NCBI RefSeq assembly: GCF_000829465.1
Contig: NZ_JXAL01000034.1
Coordinates: 62,001 to 126,000 of the forward strand
Direction of reading: 5' to 3'
Source of the DNA: Cohnella kolymensis
GTDB lineage: Bacteria; Bacillota; Bacilli; Paenibacillales; Paenibacillaceae
DNA length: 64,000 nucleotides
The notes below the pieces were generated by a model that saw only the letters and a list, made by a program, of their open reading frames with translations, was not told where the DNA came from and searched no databases. Positions 55,050-63,345 of this stretch are shown piece after piece (within the stretch, counting starts at the first letter, position 1; every line of letters starts with the position of its first letter). Both the position numbers and the translations under genes were made by a program.

Positions 55050-55088
55050 TCTCATCAACTTCTAATGTAGCTCTTCATCGGCTCTCAT
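55050..55088 (+). promoter_or_regulatory. TCTCAT/TCTAAT direct repeats upstream of second PepSY gene
   Basis: TCTCAT at 55050-55055 and TCTAAT at 55061-55066 are again 11 bp apart and are embedded in TCTCATCAACTTCTAATG, close to TCTCATCAAATTCTCATT at the first PepSY gene. A further TCTCAT lies at 55083-55088. Confidence 0.45.
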
Positions 55089-55143
55089 CTAAGCGGTTTA
55101 CATTCAATATGTAACCAATAAGAGCTGAAGGAGGCATCATTTC

Positions 55144-55842
55144 ATGAACCGGAAAATAGGGATCGCCGCATTGTCTGCCGCTATTATGGTGGGAGGAATC
55201 GCCGGAACGGGAGCTGCATTGGCAAACAATTACGAAGTAAGCAAGACATCCATTGTGGCCACGGATTACAGACAAAAATTGACGATCAAGAGAGCGAAAG
55301 AATTGGCTTTGTCCAACGTTGCCGGCACCGTTCAGAATGTTCAGCTTTACATGGAGCAGGGAGTAACGTATTACAAAGTCACGATCACCGTAAAGGTCAC
55401 CTGGAGCTATAACGTACTTATCGATGCTTACAGCGGGAACAGATTGTTCGTAACGACGGATAGCAGCGGCTATCGTTATTTTTACCATGTATCGTCCGGC
55501 AAATGGATGCTCGTAGGTAAAAAAGCGTTTGTCAAAGCCAAATTATCGTCCAAACAAGCCGCTGCCATCGCCGTAGCCAAGGTAGGCGGCAAGGTCGTCA
55601 AAATCGAACGCGATGATTATCAGGATAAGCTCGCATATGTAATCGAATTGAAAACCAAACAAGGTGAAGTGAAGGTCTATGTTCTCGCGTCGACCGGAAA
55701 AGTTCTTTCCGTAGTGTGGGATCGCGATTATGATGATGACCGCCATAAGAATGAGTACCGCTTCAATGACAATGACCACCACAAAAATAGCGGCCGCGGT
55801 CATGACGACGATCACAATGATGGCCACAAGGGACGTCATTAA
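55144..55842 (+). CDS. Secreted PepSY-domain protein with Asp/His-rich tail
   Basis: 232 residues. Signal peptide ending in AALANNYEV. Two PepSY modules: LTIKRAKELALSNVAGTVQN to YNVLIDAYSGNRLFV, and LSSKQAAAIAVAKVGGKVVK to VKVYVLASTGKVLSVVW. The last 40 residues are an extraordinary Asp/His/Asn/Arg tail (DRDYDDDRHKNEYRFNDNDH and onward), a possible metal-binding or cell-surface electrostatic segment. ATG 55144 follows GAAGGAGG. It is the second PepSY gene after the OmpR/HK pair. The tail shows no membrane anchor. Confidence 0.85.
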   Translation: MNRKIGIAALSAAIMVGGIAGTGAALANNYEVSKTSIVATDYRQKLTIKRAKELALSNVAGTVQNVQLYMEQGVTYYKVTITVKVTWSYNVLIDAYSGNRLFVTTDSSGYRYFYHVSSGKWMLVGKKAFVKAKLSSKQAAAIAVAKVGGKVVKIERDDYQDKLAYVIELKTKQGEVKVYVLASTGKVLSVVWDRDYDDDRHKNEYRFNDNDHHKNSGRGHDDDHNDGHKGRH

Positions 55843-55868
55843 CCTTTAAAAGAATTCCATACGAATGG

Positions 55869-55904
55869 TAAGAGGATGCCGAGAGGCACCCTCTTTTTTT
55901 TTTA
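55869..55904 (+). terminator. Terminator after the PepSY genes
   Basis: AAGAGG and TGCC pair with GGCA and CCTCTT around GAGA (one mismatch), followed by a long T run. Confidence 0.85.
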
Positions 55905-56013
55905 TATGCCGACTTGGGATCGACTCCATAGCCTGCCAAAAATTGTTATCAACTATAAATCCGATTGGATAAGTTGTATTATTAAGAGAGAAGGAAAGGA
56001 GGAATCGATATTT

Positions 56014-57234
56014 ATGAGCAACACCAAGGTAAATATACTGAATGATAACGTGTCTGCCGCTATTCGGAAGCCAACTGTCAATCTACGCATCATCTTGTTG
56101 ACATCGATGCTGTTCGCGTTTGGATTCTTGTTCCTTGGCAGCACCGTTTCCTATAAGCAAGCATCGTTATATTTGATCGCCGGTGTTTTAGGACTGGCGC
56201 TTTATCATGCGCACTACGGCTTTACGAGTTCGTTCCGCAGCTTTCTCGTATCCGGACGAGGGGTCGGCATCCGGGCTCAAATGATTTTATTTCTGATTGC
56301 AAATGTTTTATTCCTTCCGCTCTTGTCAGGAGCAGGCGGCCATGAAGCTGCCGGCTTTGTATCTCCCGTCGGATTATCCGTGTTAATGGGTTCTTTTATT
56401 TTTGGTATAGGAATGCAAATGGGGGACGGCTGCGCTTCAGGCACACTGTACCACATCGGCGGCGGAGACTCCCGAGGCATATTGACGCTAGTAGGCTTCA
56501 TTGCGGGTTCTGTTATCGGTAGCGCTCATTTTACATGGTGGATGGGCACTCCTAATATCGGTCCCGTTTCGTTTATCGAACATTTGGGACCTCTACCAGG
56601 CTTCTCCGTCAATCTTGCAATTCTTACGCTCGTGTTCTGTGCAGTATATTATATTGAGAAACGCCGAAACGGTGATGTTGAATCACTTCGCCCGAGCTGG
56701 CAGTTTGGATGGAAGAGCCTGCTGAAGGGTCCCTGGCCATTGATACTGGGGAGTATTGTCCTTGCAGTGGGAAATGCAGTCGTACTCTATATTTCAGGCA
56801 AGCCGTGGGGCGTGACATCCGCTTTCGCCTTGTGGGGAGCCAAACTTTCTCAGGCAGCTGGAATTCCCGTTACGGAATGGGCATATTGGCAGACCGATGC
56901 CAATGCCGCGGCATTAAACATCAGTATTCTGAAAGACGTAACATCGGTAATGGATATCGGACTTATACTGGGTGCATTGATGGCGCTCGGATTAAGCGGC
57001 AAACCGAATCGTTTTCTTCGGCACACTTCCTTGCGAATGATTACGGGTTTATTGGCAGGCGGTGTGCTGATGGGTTACGGCGCGCGAATTGCCTTTGGCT
57101 GCAATATCGGTGCTTATTTCGGAGGAATTGCTTCCTTCAGCCTTCATGGTTGGGAATGGATGATCGGAGCCATGATCGGCAGCATGATCGGCATCAAACT
57201 TCGTCCTCTATGTGACCTGCCTGTAACAAAGTAA
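56014..57234 (+). CDS. YeeE/YedE (TsuA-like) sulfur-compound transporter
   Basis: 406 residues, about ten helices in two related halves. The conserved cysteine motifs are GMQMGDGCASGTLYHIGGGDSR at the first half (given in part) and GARIAFGCNIGAYFGG in the second, the residues that conduct thiosulfate in TsuA. A broad Ser/Gly-rich interior fits a non-canonical channel. ATG 56014 follows AAAGGAGG; the frame extends to 55876 but that part includes the terminator tail. The TusA-like partner YeeD is not encoded next to it, so the precise sulphur substrate is open. Confidence 0.88.
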   Translation: MSNTKVNILNDNVSAAIRKPTVNLRIILLTSMLFAFGFLFLGSTVSYKQASLYLIAGVLGLALYHAHYGFTSSFRSFLVSGRGVGIRAQMILFLIANVLFLPLLSGAGGHEAAGFVSPVGLSVLMGSFIFGIGMQMGDGCASGTLYHIGGGDSRGILTLVGFIAGSVIGSAHFTWWMGTPNIGPVSFIEHLGPLPGFSVNLAILTLVFCAVYYIEKRRNGDVESLRPSWQFGWKSLLKGPWPLILGSIVLAVGNAVVLYISGKPWGVTSAFALWGAKLSQAAGIPVTEWAYWQTDANAAALNISILKDVTSVMDIGLILGALMALGLSGKPNRFLRHTSLRMITGLLAGGVLMGYGARIAFGCNIGAYFGGIASFSLHGWEWMIGAMIGSMIGIKLRPLCDLPVTK

Positions 57235-57243
57235 AACGATGGA

Positions 57244-57273
57244 CAAAAAAAAGAGCCGCACTTACTCCGGCTC
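57244..57273 (-). terminator. Intrinsic terminator oriented on the minus strand
   Basis: Read on the minus strand: GAGCCG-loop-CGGCTC then eight T. No minus-strand gene is visible upstream of it. The 57274-57551 interval holds no supported gene and may encode a short minus-strand RNA; two adjacent GCTGCAAC copies (57301-57320) lie in it. Confidence 0.6.
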
Positions 57274-57551
57274 CAAGAAGATTAAAGGTTATGAAGAAAA
57301 GCTGCAACAGTGCTGCAACCCTCTCTGTACTTCATGATACATGATTATGATATACGAATCATTAGGCTGTTATTGGAAGCGAAATGGTAATCCTTAGCGC
57401 CGACTTTGGTGCCGATTTGACAACTCATTCATTTTGTCGGAAAATGTCGAGCAGAGTTCTACATGAGCTTGTCCGGGTTAACTTCCGACCGTTTAGGGAA
57501 TTCTTATTCACAGCATAATGCTGCTTCGCAAGCGGAAATGAGTGGCGCACC

Positions 57552-59363
57552 ATGAGGGGAATGACAGAGCGTTGGGCGAATATGACACTCAGGCAAAAGT
57601 TGATTCTGGCTTTTGCCTGTTTCATTGTCGTCCCGTTTTTTATCATAGGCGGCACACTCTCCTGGTTGTACGTAAAGTCCAATCAAAGCATGCTTCTCGA
57701 TGCGGCCATAGCCAATAACAGGCAAATCGTCAAAAACATCGACACCTCGCTTAATCCGTTATTGCAGTTATCGATGCTGCCGGTACAGAATCACACCTTG
57801 TTTCAGATCATGCAAAAAGACTATGAATCAGTTTCGTATCCGTTTTATGAGAAGCAGCAAGATTTCGATACGGTTGGAAGCATTATCCGAAACAGTATAA
57901 TGCCTTATTCGGAACTGATCAGCTCGGCTATCATTTATCAATCCACCAATCAGTTGATTATAGGCAGAAGCAATGACGATTACATGAATCATCGTTATCT
58001 CGAGAACGGTTTCTATAATGAGACTTACGTCCGGGAGATCATACGGAATAACGGGATTTATGTGCCGGTCGGCATTCATGATGAAAAGCTGATGTCCTTC
58101 AAGCCTGCTCCTGTCGTGTCGATGGGACGTGCGGTGATCGATCCGTTCACCAAAGAAACACTCGGCTTCATCCTGTTCAATATCGGCGTAGAGAGATTAC
58201 AAATGCTGTGGAGCGACATCCATTTTACAGACAATACACGGTTTTATCTGTTCGACCAAAATTCAAATGTGATATACAGCACCAACGGAACGGAAATCGG
58301 CAAGCCGGCAGCAGACGTCCTGGGCAGCAGCGTGCAGCTCGTCGACGGTCATAGTGAGCAGCTTCAGGAGGACGAGGATCATTATTTTATTTCCTCCGAC
58401 TCGAGCTTAACGGGATGGAAAACCGTTACCGTCATGCCTAAAAATGAACTGTTCGGATTTGTGAATACCATTGTACGAACGATTGCCATATCCTTGTTCA
58501 TCCTGCTGGGCTTATCCATCGTCACATCGATTTATATCGCGACCAGCATCACCAAGCCGCTGCTTCAGCTCGAACGCCGAATGAAGCTTGTTTCACAAGG
58601 AAATCTGGACGTATCGTTCGAAGCCGGACATGGTGAAATCGGCAGAATCAGCGTGACCATCGATCGGATGCTGCAGGAAATCAGAAGCCTGATCCGGACG
58701 ATCTACCACGAGGAGCAGGAGAAAAGGCAGATGGAGATACTGGCCTTACAATCTCAAATCCGTCCTCATTTTATGTACAACACACTTAATGCGATCAAGT
58801 GGATGGCGAAGATGCAAGGAGCCGCAGGCATAGAGGAGGCGCTGACGGCATTCTCGTCAGTGATCCGGTTTACGGCTAGAACGCAAACCGATTATGTGAC
58901 GGTACGGGAAGAAATTGAATTTATCAAAAGCTACACCAAGATATTAGACATCCGTTATTTCAATAAGTTCGATGTGACCTATGATATCGATCCCGGCGTG
59001 TGGGAATACCAAATATTGAAATTCATGCTGCAGCCTTTAGTCGAAAACGCCATTTTCCATGGCTTTGACGAAATCCCCTATAAAGGAAAGCTCGAAATCC
59101 GGATTCGCCAAGAGGCGGGTCATCTGGTCATGACCGTCGCCGATAACGGTAGAGGGATGTCCGCAGAGCAAAGCGAGGCGCTGACACAAAACGAAGCAGG
59201 CGAACACTTAAACTCCATCGGTCTGAATAACATCCGCAGACGCATTGAATTATTTTTCGGACCAGGGTACGGGCTTACGATTCAAAGTGAAGAGAACGCC
59301 GGAACAACAGCGGTGATCGTCGTTCCCATCATAGATCAACCGAATGCAGGTGAGACAAAGTGA
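57552..59363 (+). CDS. YesM-type sensor histidine kinase
   Basis: 603 residues. N-terminal helix (LILAFACFIVVPFFIIGG), large extracytoplasmic domain (about 45-295), second helix (AISLFILLGLSIVTSIYIAT), HAMP, then the His_kinase domain with phospho-His in LQSQIRPHFMYNTLNAIKWM at about 404 and ATPase N box LQPLVENAIFHGFDE and G box DNGRGMS/SIGLNNIRRRIELFFG. This class pairs with AraC-type regulators to control sugar uptake. It overlaps the regulator gene by 4 bp. Start at ATG 57552 or 57561; neither has a strong SD. Confidence 0.93.
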   Translation: MRGMTERWANMTLRQKLILAFACFIVVPFFIIGGTLSWLYVKSNQSMLLDAAIANNRQIVKNIDTSLNPLLQLSMLPVQNHTLFQIMQKDYESVSYPFYEKQQDFDTVGSIIRNSIMPYSELISSAIIYQSTNQLIIGRSNDDYMNHRYLENGFYNETYVREIIRNNGIYVPVGIHDEKLMSFKPAPVVSMGRAVIDPFTKETLGFILFNIGVERLQMLWSDIHFTDNTRFYLFDQNSNVIYSTNGTEIGKPAADVLGSSVQLVDGHSEQLQEDEDHYFISSDSSLTGWKTVTVMPKNELFGFVNTIVRTIAISLFILLGLSIVTSIYIATSITKPLLQLERRMKLVSQGNLDVSFEAGHGEIGRISVTIDRMLQEIRSLIRTIYHEEQEKRQMEILALQSQIRPHFMYNTLNAIKWMAKMQGAAGIEEALTAFSSVIRFTARTQTDYVTVREEIEFIKSYTKILDIRYFNKFDVTYDIDPGVWEYQILKFMLQPLVENAIFHGFDEIPYKGKLEIRIRQEAGHLVMTVADNGRGMSAEQSEALTQNEAGEHLNSIGLNNIRRRIELFFGPGYGLTIQSEENAGTTAVIVVPIIDQPNAGETK

Positions 59364-60894
59364 GAATTTTAGTGGCGGACGATGAACCGCTCGTTCGAAT
59401 CGGAATCAAGTCTTCATATGGATGGAAGGATGCCGGCATGGAAATCGTCGGCGAGGCTGCCGATGGCGAGGAAACGTTAAGACTCATTGCCGAGCTAAAG
59501 CCCGACGTGGTCATCTTGGACATCAAGATGCCGAAAAGACCGGCATTCAAGTGCTTTCCGAAATGCGTGAACAACACATGAATGCCAAAGTGATCATCCT
59601 CAGCAGCTTCGATGACTTTGCTCTCGTCAAGAAAGCAATGAAGCTGGGAGCGTCGGACTATTTTCATAAACCGAGTATGAACGTGCAGGAGATTGTAGCT
59701 GTTCTGCAGCAGCTGAAGCTCGAAATCGGGAGCCGCGGCGACAGCGGAACAGAGCCTTCTATGCAAGGAGCAAGCAAAGATTCGGCACTTCGGGATATGA
59801 TCAAAGGTAATCTTGAGCATGCCGGCGCAACGGACTTGAAAGAAAGCAACCTGTATGCCGTACTTTTCTCCATTAAGAAATTCGAGCAAATGCTGAAACG
59901 ATATACGATGGAAAACGCCGCATTCCTGCCGGCCACGATCGTCAACATAGTCGGCGAACTGCTATCCAAAGAGAAAGAAACCGAACTGACGCAGCTGGAA
60001 GAGAATCTATTCGCAGTATTCTTATCGCATAGCGATTCCAATAGCTCACAGGCTTCCTATTCACACGTTAACGATATTGTGTACTTGATCCACAGCTCGT
60101 TAAAAAGATTTCTGAATGTTGAGCCGGTGTTCGGCATCAGCGACGCTTTTCATTCGTTCCGCGATCTCGGTCAAGCGGTCGGCCAGGCGGAACAAGCGCT
60201 GGAACTCAAGTTTTATCATCCTAACGACCCTTTGTTTTATTACCGCATCCGCAATCTCGATGACGAGCAGCTGCAGGAGCGCGTTAACGGATATATCCTG
60301 GCATTGAAGAACAGCTTGAAAGAGGAGAAGTACGAGGAGTTTGCCACCACTTTGGCGGAATGGGAAGAGTTTGTTCAGAATGAAGAATGCATGACGGAGA
60401 AGGATGTCAAAAAGGTGTATGAAGGCTTGCTGTTCATGATTGCCGAGGGCGAGGAGTATGGCGCGGACCGGAATCAGGCACAGCAGCTGGATGATTTCCT
60501 GGAATGCTCGGCGTTTTATCATGCCGCCTTTAACGAAAAACTGAAAGCCCGCATTACAGGTAAAAATAAAGAGTACAGCCCTCTAATCCGCAATGTGGTT
60601 CAATTCATCGATCAACATTACAACGAGGACATTTCGTTAAAGCTGCTCGGGGAGATGCTGCATTCGAGCCCGAACTATATCAGCAGACTTTTCAAACAGG
60701 AAGTGGGCAGAGGACTGTTCGACTATCTCAATGTCGTGCGCATCCGCAAGGCGAAGGAGCTGCTCAAGGACTATACGTACAAAATTTATGAAATCGCGGA
60801 AATGGTCGGCTTCAACAGCCAAGTCCATTTTGCCATCGTGTTCAACAAGTATGAAGGAATGTCTCCGACAGACTTCCGCAAGGAGCTAGGATAA
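59360..60894 (+). pseudogene. YesN-type AraC-family response regulator, frameshifted in an A4 tract
   Basis: Receiver domain with RILVADDEPLVRIGIKSS and phospho-Asp at about 54 in VVILDIKMPK. The frame breaks at AAAA 59534-59537: the encoded frame ends at TGA 59579-59581, while KTGIQVLSEMREQHMNAKVI continues one frame off to 60894. Five A would give MPKKTGIQVLSEM. The remaining protein (about 511 residues in all) has a variable middle region and a C-terminal AraC double HTH (about 405-510: ISLKLLGEMLHSSPNYISRL, YKIYEIAEMVGFNSQVHFAI). It regulates the downstream transporter. The ORF beginning at 59422 is the same gene plus an artefactual N-terminus. Confidence 0.88.
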
Positions 60895-60924
60895 TTTCAT
60901 TAAAGAAAAGTGCGTTTCATTAAA
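60895..60924 (+). promoter_or_regulatory. TTTCATTAAA direct repeats, possible YesN operator
   Basis: Perfect 10-bp copies TTTCATTAAA at 60895-60904 and 60915-60924, 20 bp apart (about two helical turns, as for AraC-type dimers); a third partial copy CATTAAA lies near 60971. They fall between the regulator gene and the solute-binding protein gene. Confidence 0.45.
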
Positions 60925-60973
60925 AACATCCTTCCTCTATGCGTACGGCTAAAGCAAAACTAGTGCATCCCAT

Positions 60974-61005
60974 TAAATTAATCATCATATGATTAATTTT
61001 TTTTT
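60974..61005 (+). terminator. Terminator before the sugar-transporter gene
   Basis: ATTAATCAT pairs perfectly with ATGATTAAT around CAT and is followed by eight T. It closes the two-component unit, or attenuates read-through into the transporter. Confidence 0.85.
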
Positions 61006-61065
61006 GCCTAGTGAAACTTTATCATGAAGGAGCACCAAGAAATTCGACCAAGAAGGGGATGCAAC

Positions 61066-62310
61066 ATGAAGAACACAATGAAAACAGCTGCTTCGCTGCT
61101 TCTCATCGTATGTTTGGTTTTCGCGCTCGCTGCATGCGGAAGCAAAAACAACGCGAATGATGAAGGACAAGCCGATGGCGGAAAAGGCAAAAAAACAACG
61201 GTTACTATGGGATTCTGGGGTACAGCGCAAGACCTTAAGATTTACCAGGAGGCCGCTAACACCATTTCCAAGACATACCCGAACATCACGCTCAAAATCA
61301 AGCAATACCCAAGCAGCGACCAGTTCTGGAATACGCTGCCCGGTGAAATTGCAGCCGGCGTGGCACCTGATTTCATCAAGATTTCCAACGAAGGCTCTTA
61401 TGAATACATCAGCAAAGGCATGTTCGCTCCGCTGGACGACTTGATCGGACCGGCAGGCGTAGACATGAACCGTTTCCAATCATCTGCGAACGATATTTGG
61501 AAAATCGACGGCAAGCAATACGGTATTCCGAACAGCGTAAGCCCGGCTATGTTCTTCATCAACGAAGACATGTGGAAAAAAGCGGGTCTTGGCGCTTACC
61601 CAACTACTTGGGATGAAGTTCAAGCTGCCGCTAAGACACTTACAACGAAAGACGTAAAAGGTATTGTCATCAACATCGATCCTTACCATATCACCAACTA
61701 TGTGAAAAGCTACGGCGGTGGATGGGATAACGGCAAGACGATCAACTCACCTGAAAACGTTAAAGGTCTGCAAAAGATCTTCGACATGTATAAAGACGGT
61801 TCAGCCGTTACACCTAAATCTCTCGGATACGGCTGGGACGGAGAAGTATTCGCCAACGGCAAAGCAGCAATGACAACCGGCGGTTACTGGTATAAAGGCT
61901 TCCTGAAAGACGCCGCTCCGAACATGAAATATGTTGTTCTTCCTGTACCGAAAGGAACTACAGAAAACAGTGACATGATCGCAGACGGTTACGTGGTTCT
62001 CAAAGACGCGAAAGACAAGCAAGCAGCTGTTCAAGCGGCTTATCACATGACCAACGAAACGACTCAAACCGAATTCATGAAAATCGGTAACGGCTCTCCA
62101 TTGGTCAGCTTGTCGCCGAAGTATTTCGAATTGAATCCGGAATTCAAAGCGGTTGAACCTGCGCTCAAAACGGCAACGGACTTCGCTTATCCGGCGGAAT
62201 CGAAGAAATTTAAAGACCAACTGGTAAATGAGCTGGAAAGCACATTGCTGGGCGGCGGGAACAAGACTCCTCAAGAAATCTTGGACAGCGTTCAACAGCA
62301 ATTCAAGTAA
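61066..62310 (+). CDS. Carbohydrate ABC transporter solute-binding lipoprotein
   Basis: 414 residues. Lipoprotein signal KTAASLLLIVCLVFALAAC with lipobox Cys. Family 1 extracellular solute-binding fold: TVTMGFWGTAQDLKIYQEAA, GEIAAGVAPDFIKISNEGSY, LDDLIGPAG, QYGIPNSVSPAMFFINEDMW, GKAAMTTGGYWYKGFLKDAA. Binds a sugar or oligosaccharide at the cell surface for the two permeases downstream. ATG 61066 follows AAGGGG. It is translated much like a highly expressed binding protein: a hairpin after its stop codon could raise its mRNA over that of the permeases. Confidence 0.9.
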   Translation: MKNTMKTAASLLLIVCLVFALAACGSKNNANDEGQADGGKGKKTTVTMGFWGTAQDLKIYQEAANTISKTYPNITLKIKQYPSSDQFWNTLPGEIAAGVAPDFIKISNEGSYEYISKGMFAPLDDLIGPAGVDMNRFQSSANDIWKIDGKQYGIPNSVSPAMFFINEDMWKKAGLGAYPTTWDEVQAAAKTLTTKDVKGIVINIDPYHITNYVKSYGGGWDNGKTINSPENVKGLQKIFDMYKDGSAVTPKSLGYGWDGEVFANGKAAMTTGGYWYKGFLKDAAPNMKYVVLPVPKGTTENSDMIADGYVVLKDAKDKQAAVQAAYHMTNETTQTEFMKIGNGSPLVSLSPKYFELNPEFKAVEPALKTATDFAYPAESKKFKDQLVNELESTLLGGGNKTPQEILDSVQQQFK

Positions 62311-62316
62311 TGGCTG

Positions 62317-62350
62317 CGTTCCCGTTTCCTTGGTGAAACGGGAACGATTT
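62317..62350 (+). terminator. Intra-operon hairpin between the binding protein and permease genes
   Basis: CGTTCCCGTTTC pairs perfectly with GAAACGGGAACG around a 6-nt loop, with a weak ATTTTATT tail. Such a hairpin usually protects or partly terminates so that the binding protein is made in excess. Confidence 0.75.
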
Positions 62351-62391
62351 TATTCACGGCATTAAATACATTCAAGTAAGGAGGGGTCATG

Positions 62392-63339
62392 ATGAGCAAC
62401 GGCACTAAAGCAGCCGCGGAATTGCGGCGCGACAACAAGGGCGGTCAGTCCTTGTTCAGAAAAATGTTCGATTCGGATATGTCCGTCGGCTGGTTGTTCA
62501 GCTTGCCGTTTCTGATCTTGTGGGCATGGTGGTTCTTCTATCCTTTCCTGCAGTCTTTCATTCGCAGCTTCCAGGATGCCAACTTCGCAGCATTGGATGA
62601 AGCGAAATTCATCGGATTTCAGAACTATGTAAGGATTCTGCAGGATCCCGAGTTTTACCGGGCGGTCCTTCACTCGCTTGAGATCGTGTTGATCGCGGTC
62701 CCTGTGCAAACACTGATCGGTCTTCTAATGGCGATCCTGGTCAACCAAAAGATCAAAGGGAAGGGGATTTTCCGGACTGTCTTCTTCATTCCGTACATTA
62801 CATCCCAAATCGCCATCACAACGGTATTCATGATGTTGTTCAAGCAGGGCACGTTCGTCACGGAATTCTTCGGACTTTTCGGGTTCGGCAATGTGACCTG
62901 GTTCGCAGATACGAACTATGCGCTTATGTTTGTCGCTATTCTATTTATTTTCCAACAATGCGGATTTACCATGATCGTCTATCTTTCCGGGCTTCAAGAA
63001 GTTCCGAAAGATTTGTATGAGGCGGGCCAAATCGACGGCGCATCCAAATGGGCGCAATTCCGCTACATTACCGTACCGTTCTTGAAACCGATCACCTTCT
63101 TCATTGTGTCAGTGGCAACGATTCTCGGTTTCCAAATTTTCGACCAGATCGCCGCCATCTCTAGATACGGCGCGCTCGGTTCCCCAGCGGGAGCCACCAA
63201 TACGGTTGTTACCTATTTCTATCAGCACGGTATTCGCTATATGAACATCGGATACGGAAGTGCGGCCGTTGTCTTGTTCTTCTTGATAATCATGATCATT
63301 ACGTACCTTCAGAAAAAACTGTTGGATGAAAAGGGGTGA
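62392..63339 (+). CDS. Carbohydrate ABC transporter permease (MalF/UgpA type)
   Basis: 315 residues, six helices: GWLFSLPFLILWAWWFFYPF, VQTLIGLLMAILVNQ, TVFFIPYITSQIAITTVFMM and the EAA loop LYEAGQIDGASKWAQFRYITVPFLKPI. It forms a heterodimer with the next gene's product. AGGAGGGG best serves ATG 62392 (ATG 62389 is too close). It follows the binding protein gene across the hairpin; no ATPase gene lies in the window, as is common for the shared MsmX-type ATPase. Confidence 0.9.
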   Translation: MSNGTKAAAELRRDNKGGQSLFRKMFDSDMSVGWLFSLPFLILWAWWFFYPFLQSFIRSFQDANFAALDEAKFIGFQNYVRILQDPEFYRAVLHSLEIVLIAVPVQTLIGLLMAILVNQKIKGKGIFRTVFFIPYITSQIAITTVFMMLFKQGTFVTEFFGLFGFGNVTWFADTNYALMFVAILFIFQQCGFTMIVYLSGLQEVPKDLYEAGQIDGASKWAQFRYITVPFLKPITFFIVSVATILGFQIFDQIAAISRYGALGSPAGATNTVVTYFYQHGIRYMNIGYGSAAVVLFFLIIMIITYLQKKLLDEKG

Positions 63340-63345
63340 GCGCAG

